DNA of 64,000 nt from Ostrinia nubilalis (taxonomy: Eukaryota; Arthropoda; Insecta; Lepidoptera; Crambidae): assembly GCF_963855985.1 (NCBI RefSeq), contig NC_087107.1:4092001-4156000 (forward strand), given 5' to 3'. The position numbers and the translations under genes were made by a program. The notes under the pieces are model-generated. The model saw only the letters and a program-made list of their open reading frames with translations. It did no database searches and had not been told where the DNA came from. This document shows positions 58,610 to 64,000 of this stretch, one piece after another; position 1 is the stretch's first letter; each line of letters opens with the position of its first letter.

Positions 58610-60325
58610 TTGACGTCACGGGCCTCTTCTTATGAACTTTGGCGCGCTTTATCTCTTTAAATTTTCATTAGTTTGAAAAAGTGAAAAATACGTGTAGAGT
58701 ATTTTTTGATAAGTTAACTGACGGATTAATTAAAACTCTTGCTTTTTGACCCAGGAAACATCCCTCGCAAATTATTTTTGCAGAGGTTTACAATTTGGTG
58801 AGAATTTCAACTTTCTGCATAATTGAATGACCCTAGTGACCATTCTAAAGATAGACCAATAAGAGAAAAACACAAATTATAGAGTCTAGTGACTTCGTCA
58901 GGCTGTATATTTAAGACGTTAAGAGACTTCTTAATAACTGTTCTTCAACATTAATCTGAAAATAAAATTCATCATATTATTCATCCACAATTTAACCCAT
59001 CAACGCACATTTCTAATTAGGTAAAGGTTTTGCAATTAATCTATCAGCGAATCAAGGCCCGTAGTCATCGGAGTGGACACCGCCCATAATTCAATGTTTA
59101 CATATGGCCCGAGCACAAAATAAATCCATGCAAAAGCACCGGGCTTATTACATAAGCAGCAAATAATAAACTGGCCCAATAGGTATAAATTATTCCCGCG
59201 GACAGCAGCGTTTAATACGTCGTCTGTAGCATATTGAAACTAAATCATTGTGGTGCGTCCACACCGAAGTTGTAGTACAAGTCCTAGTACGGATAAAAAG
59301 GTTTGTTTAACATTAATCCGATAACTTAAACGAGTATGATAGTTACACTAACGAATTAAAGTAGGATTGTCTAAAAGACAATGTAGAGGTGTGCTAACTG
59401 TGCTAGTCTTGTAGCGGAAGTTAGCAATATTCTGCTTTTCATACATATTTTAATGTGTAGTCAAATGTTACTAATGCATTACATTAGGTATATGAAGATA
59501 GAAAACACCCAGATCATTACAAAAATATGTTATAATTGCACATGTTGGGATGGAGATCGAATCCGCGACAACTGGCAATGCCAGTCTGGCATAGTAGTCC
59601 GGTAGGTTTGCTCGCGACCCACCAGACTAGGCGGCCGAAAGTAAGGAACTTTAATCACCGTGTAGCAGAATGCTCTAACATCAACTTAAGTGTGAATGCA
59701 CCACTACAACGTGACCGCAGCAAAACAGAAAATACAAATAACACCACTAATGAAGTTTGATTAAAAACTGATTTATTATTTTTGGGCAACGTATCCGGCG
59801 CGGGCGCAGCGTTAGTCGTAATTCCGTTTGATTTAGCTATCACGCCTTCGAGATTTAATTAAAACTATGACGATCGGATAATTGGAGCTGATTAAATATA
59901 AATCAATTGGTTTGATATTTATTATGCTTGAAGGGAGTAATATGCAATGTTATATTTTAATTTCCTTCGAGTACTTAGCGTTACATAAGCGGAAGCAAAA
60001 TAGTTGCATAAGTATCAATAAATAAATGTACAGGCACGAAGGTGGTATTTCTTCTGCTAACTATTTAGTTACTATAACTAAACCGCCTACTGTTCTACGT
60101 AGGCTGGAAATAACTTAGATCGTAATTCTAACAATTTTGAGCAAATTACCGCTGAACTCCGACATTTTAGCAGGAATGAGAGCATTTAAATATTATTATG
60201 GCAAAACAATAACATAGGTTGACCTAAATTCCGATACTGTGCTTCTTATTTAGCTACAAAATTTTATTTAATTATACTGACAACATTATATTATGTATTA
60301 ATGAACGTAAAACATTATATGAATA
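58610..60325. other. non-coding, no gene seen; conserved-looking block 59040-59220
   Basis: The block has ATAATTCAATGTTTACATATG and CATAAGCAGCAAATAATAAA-like words and a balanced composition; it may be regulatory. No exon recognised. Confidence 0.35.
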
Positions 60326-60554
60326 CTAGCTTTCCGCCCGAGGCTTCGCCCGCGTGGAATTTTGTCTGTCACAGAAAAACTTTATCGCGCGGGTCCCTGT
60401 TTCAAAAACCGGGATTAAAACTATCCTATGTCCTTTCCCGGGACTCAAACTATCTCTATGCCAAATTTCATCAAAATCAGTTCAGTGGTTTAGGCGTGAA
60501 AGCAAGACAGACAGAGTTACTTTCGTATTTATAATATTAGTATAGAAGTATAGA
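60326..60554 (-). mobile_element. non-autonomous Helitron-like element
   Basis: Minus-strand copy from TCTATACTTCTATACTAATA (60554) to CTAG (60329-60326), flanked A and T. The GACA tract is short. The hairpin stem has a mismatch (CCCGAGG in place of CCCGCGG). Confidence 0.7.
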
Positions 60555-61410
60555 TTTTCAGTATTGACAATTGACACAAAATCTTCGCTTTACATAACAA
60601 TTTACTAATTAAACCCTACAAATATTACAATTAGTATTACAAAATTAGAGAAACCCAACAACAAGATGTAAGTACGATAGTAGATTGTATCTACATCGAT
60701 AATAATTGATTTACAAGCAGTTAATTTCCTGTTAATTAATTAACTGTAAGATAAAGACACCTATGGCTGACTTTTCATTTTGAATTGACATTTACATTTC
60801 TGTTTGTGGTGTAACAAGTAATACTAGAAAAAGTGCGTTCAAAAATCATCAGCCTATGAGAATTCTTTAGAATATGGATTTAACATGATTATGAAGCATC
60901 TTTCTAGTTGAAAACAGCATCATAAATACGAGCACGTGGTAACGACTAGTATAGGAATGTGAATAGTTCTCTATGTGTTCAATTTAGATCTTGGATCACT
61001 GCAACTAGTCCCTTGAAAGAAGCGAATTTTAGCAGCAACACTGCACTGGACTTTTTTGACCGCTGAATTATCTGTCTTAATTTTTTTTTCTTATTGCGGC
61101 GATGGACGACTCCATATTTTTTTTGTCGCAGTCAGACTGAGGAAACTTCAAGAGGCTAGTTACCATAATGATAGTACTATCAACAATATAATGATGTTGG
61201 CAATGACGTATCCGCGGTATGCGCAGGCGCGGCGAGTCAAGGCGAGGGGTCACCGAGGGAAAGGCGTTATGTCTGTATTAATTTTATATAGTTATTAGCC
61301 ACTGGAGCGGATTGATTAGTTTAATTTTGGTTGCGTGGCATGCTAACAAGCAAGGCATTTAATAAGCTCTAGCCGAAGTTTTGCCACCGTATTTCGGTTC
61401 GGCAAAGTCT
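60555..61410. other. non-coding, no gene seen
   Basis: No recognised feature apart from a CpG-rich patch at 61205-61270. Confidence 0.3.
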
Positions 61411-61520
61411 TAAGCTGAGTTGCACCACCTAACTTTAACAATGATAACCGGTGCCTTTTGTATGGAGTTTGACAGATTTTTGACGTTTGTTAAAGTAAAA
61501 GTAAGATGGTGCAACACCTT
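61411..61520. mobile_element. short MITE, GTTGCACCA family (copy 4)
   Basis: GAGTTGCACCACCTAACTTT to AAGTAAGATGGTGCAAC with an ACCGGTGCC middle, about 110 bp. Confidence 0.65.
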
Positions 61521-61710
61521 AATGCTTGCAAATTGAAAAATGTTTTTTGTAATATAAAACATGGAATGATACACTCATTTCATGTTGTAAAATAACTTTA
61601 CATACATTTAAAAATACATCTTAGTAAGCATAGGTACATTGATTGATGAGCCAGGTTCAAGTAGGCCCTGGCTAGTAATGAAAGCTTTCAGTAAGCAGGT
61701 CTGAAAAATA

Positions 61711-61903
61711 CACTGAAAAAAATGTTTGGTTACTGCTTACACAACAAAAGTGACCTCCGAACACTTTGGTTATGAGGAACAAAATGTTGTGTAAATTAAA
61801 AAAAATAATTCTGTAGTAAGCTAGACTTAGTTTGGTTATAGTTAACACTTAGTTCGGTGGTCACTTTTGTTGTGTAAGCAGTAACCAAAAATTTTTTTCA
61901 GTG
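61711..61903. mobile_element. 193-bp hairpin MITE with CACTGAAAAAA termini, TA target
   Basis: CACTGAAAAAAATGTTTGG.. pairs with ..CCAAAAATTTTTTTCAGTG, and TTACTGCTTACACAACAAAA with its inverse; TA flanks both ends (61709-61710, 61904-61905), the target of Tc1/mariner-type elements. Non-coding. Confidence 0.8.
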
Positions 61904-61905
61904 TA

Positions 61906-62596
61906 GATCTGCGCCCCAGGAACCTAGCTTTTCCACATAATATTCAAGTTTTTTGACATAAAATATGACATCATATTATTAACATTTCAGCCAATGCAAT
62001 GGCAGTTTACCGCTGATCTATAATAACTGACTAGACCATCACATTGTTCATGAATCCTAATTGGACTGTTTTATTTCCAAAAACTGAAGCACCTATGTTT
62101 TGTGACCAAGTATCAAGGTAACCTATCACAGCAATTAATCAGAATTCGCTCAAGTAACCCGATCGGCCATTGTTGCCAGGCTACTAGGCTTAGTAACTAC
62201 GCAGGAATTCCGGCCTATGCAACGCTTGCATGGGTCTGACATTGTGCTTTGATCCACATTCGGACCAGTTTCGGAGCCCTGAGGTAAGCTTTGTACATAA
62301 ATGTGCGTAGGGCACACATAAATGTACCAGGGTCAGCACTAAATTTCATATTATTTTCTGCTATACAGGGTGACTTTGCAATCAGTATCCAATTTTTTAG
62401 GAGCGTCTCAGAATCAGTAACTTAATCGATTTACGTTTTTTTTTTCACATTTAATTATTTTATCCGTTGCGCGCGGTTTCAAAATTGGCACACGTGGATG
62501 GGCAGAGCTTCGTTCATAGAATAAAGTCGGTTAAAAATCCGTACTATACACGCTGTTAACTACAAAGCCTATGTAGGTATACTGTGTTACTTTGCA
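61906..62596. other. non-coding; contains one copy of a ~37-bp direct repeat
   Basis: CTGACATTGTGCTTTGATCC at 62236 recurs at 62842 (TTGACATTGTGCTTTGATCC). A CAGGGTGACTTTGCAATC block at 62376 looks like the edge of a transposon. No exon recognised. Confidence 0.3.
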
Positions 62597-62742
62597 GAAG
62601 ACTGGCGCCGGCTGAAAACCAACGCTGCCCGTACAGCTTTACGCTAAGCCGGATGCCCTCTTCACCTTGTTTTTAATATTTTGGCTGTGTTATGTATGTT
62701 TTTTTATTGTTTTGGTGACAATAAAAGTAATGTTTATATAAT
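62597..62742 (+). repeat. possible retroelement 3' end
   Basis: GCTAAGCCGGATGCCCTCTT then a T-rich stretch and GGTGACAATAAAAG resembles a retroelement 3' UTR ending in a polyadenylation signal. Only one copy is in the window, so repeat status rests on general appearance. Confidence 0.3.
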
Positions 62743-63130
62743 TTAAAATAGTTTTTTTTTGCAGGAGAACTATGACCTTATTTGGACTTACTGATAAAAC
62801 TTTTAAGCCAATACCTTACTCGTATGCTAATATGTTAGGGTCTGTTGACATTGTGCTTTGATCCACATTTAGACCAGTTGCAGTTGCTCACATAGGGGAA
62901 GCCCGGGCAAGAAGCATAATGTGGGTAAGAAGAATAATCGATTTTACTAAAAACCTACAACACATGGCGCTACTGGACGTATGCGGGTCTGTAAAACAGC
63001 AACACAGCCACGCCATGATAGTTCCACCCTCAGATCATAGAAGGGAATAGATGTGAAACGGGGGCGTGGCGCGTGTCTCCGCGATATGCCCAGAAACGAA
63101 CATCGGCCGCGTAGCTAGGTTAGTCGCGAT
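62743..63130. promoter_or_regulatory. CpG-rich region, possible promoter
   Basis: 62940-63130 is CpG-rich with GGGGGCGTGGCGCG, directly before a TCAGT initiator word at 63131. Promoter activity is inferred. Confidence 0.3.
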
Positions 63131-63238
63131 TCAGTCGTACTAAGGAAATATTCTCCGATATTTTGGATAATGCGTCGTTACTTGCAATAAAACAAGTGAA
63201 ACGAAGAACTACAGGAACAATGGAGTCATTTACTACAT
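63131..63238 (+). CDS. possible first exon of an unidentified gene (partial)
   Basis: TCAGT at 63131 could be the initiator. A 5' leader leads to ATG at 63220 in a good context (GGAACAATGG), and after MESFTT the exon would end at a GTAAGT donor (63239-63244) in phase 1. An upstream ATG at 63170 opens only a five-codon frame. Six codons cannot identify a product, and no second exon is visible before the window ends. It may be chance. Confidence 0.25.
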
Positions 63239-64000
63239 GTAAGTATTGCAAATCCATTGGTATTTTGCTTATAAATAAAAAAAACTAAACATTTTTACGA
63301 ACGAATTCAGTGCCGTAACAGTTACTGCGATATCGAAATCAGTGGTGATAAAAATTCTAACACACTTGTACATTGACGATTTAGTTAGCAACCACTTTAT
63401 GTCATGCTCAACTACTGCGCAATGTATTTAATTTCTTCCGATATCCACTGTCGTGTGAAAATACACAGTACGGCCGCATGTGCCGGTCGTAACATAGTGC
63501 CGTGCTCGTGTTCTAATGCGGTTTCCGATTATCGATAAATAGAAGTAAATTATAATTTTCTATTTTGTAATTTTAAATAAAAAAATGATGTGTTACTTGC
63601 GATTATAAGATTTTCCAAAAAAATAATAACAGTAGAAGTAATTAGTAACTGTCAACTATGTAATTACTATAAGAGCTAGTTGAAAGCCTAATATAGGCAT
63701 TATTTTTGATAAACATATGCGGTACGCAGATCGCCATAATTAAAAAATAAATGCGTGATAGTAGTTAATAATAACGTATAATAATAAAAAGGTTTTCATA
63801 CACAAGCATTTTGTGAAACAAGTGGGTCTAGACAAAGTGCAAATTATAATCGCAAACCAGTCGATAAGTGGTCGAAAAGTCCTTTTTTTGTATGGAGTTT
63901 TGACGGATTCGATTTTCGATTCGATCAAAAAGTGCGTTTTGTCTAGGGGGGCAGTTTCGAGCCTTGCCCCTAGCGATTTAAAGTATCGATATCTTGTCGA
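63239..64000. other. no exon seen; possible intron
   Basis: AT-rich DNA with one CpG-richer patch (63470-63530, ending in TTATCGATAAA). If the exon at 63131-63238 is real this is its first intron. Confidence 0.3.

Overview
The window looks like a stretch of a moth or butterfly (Lepidoptera) nuclear genome: AT-rich, intron-containing, gene-poor and packed with short interspersed elements of kinds common in that order. These include tails of an RTE-type LINE whose ORF ends in a WTDD..KVAG..W..QQWTSYG-like C-terminus, Helitron-like elements running from TC to a hairpin plus CTAG, and many small hairpin (MITE-like) elements. There is no bacterial-style gene organisation, no rRNA, no CRISPR array and no tRNA that I can support.

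Only two host genes are well supported. (1) 8133-10574, plus strand: a complete four-exon, secreted, chymotrypsin-fold gene of 268 codons. Catalytic His is replaced by Gln and catalytic Ser by Glu, so it is a serine protease homolog and not a protease. The 3' two thirds of its third exon, with the splice donor, is repeated three more times in the following intron, and the last copy has gained an AG that would make it an in-frame extra exon. (2) 31818-32552, minus strand: the 3' end of the tRNA m1A58 methyltransferase catalytic subunit (Trmt61A/TRM61). One exon is unmistakable and a last exon is plausible. The exons for the SAM-binding core were not found between it and the window's right end. 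A possible first exon of another gene lies at 63131-63238 (weak evidence).

Layout. 1-8 kb: non-coding DNA with Helitron-like copies, an interrupted foldback element and an ATCGAT cluster. 8.1-10.6 kb: the serine protease homolog. 10.6-15.1 kb: nothing recognisable. 15.2-16.6 kb: a foldback with 650-bp arms. 17.6-20.2 kb: a 2.5-kb transposon with 12-bp terminal inverted repeats and a 5-bp target duplication, sitting inside a MITE. 20.2-31.8 kb: non-coding with LINE tails, a hairpin element and paired CRE sites. 31.8-32.6 kb: Trmt61A. 33-40 kb: MITEs, Helitrons and duplicated GC-rich non-coding modules. 40.7-43.4 kb: a tandem array of ~240-bp units in two forms that differ by inversion of a 30-bp segment, with a LINE tail inserted in it. 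45.1-45.8 kb: an unidentified open frame of about 229 codons broken by two stops. 45.85-47.26 kb: another large foldback. 48-64 kb: non-coding with LINE tails, Helitrons, MITEs and CpG-rich blocks that resemble regulatory DNA.

The genes do not form a pathway. Most of the biology that can be read here is local duplication, nested insertion and foldback elements. No wholly new system is demonstrated. The strongest leads are the tandem partial exons of the protease homolog, the two-form satellite and the broken unknown ORF.
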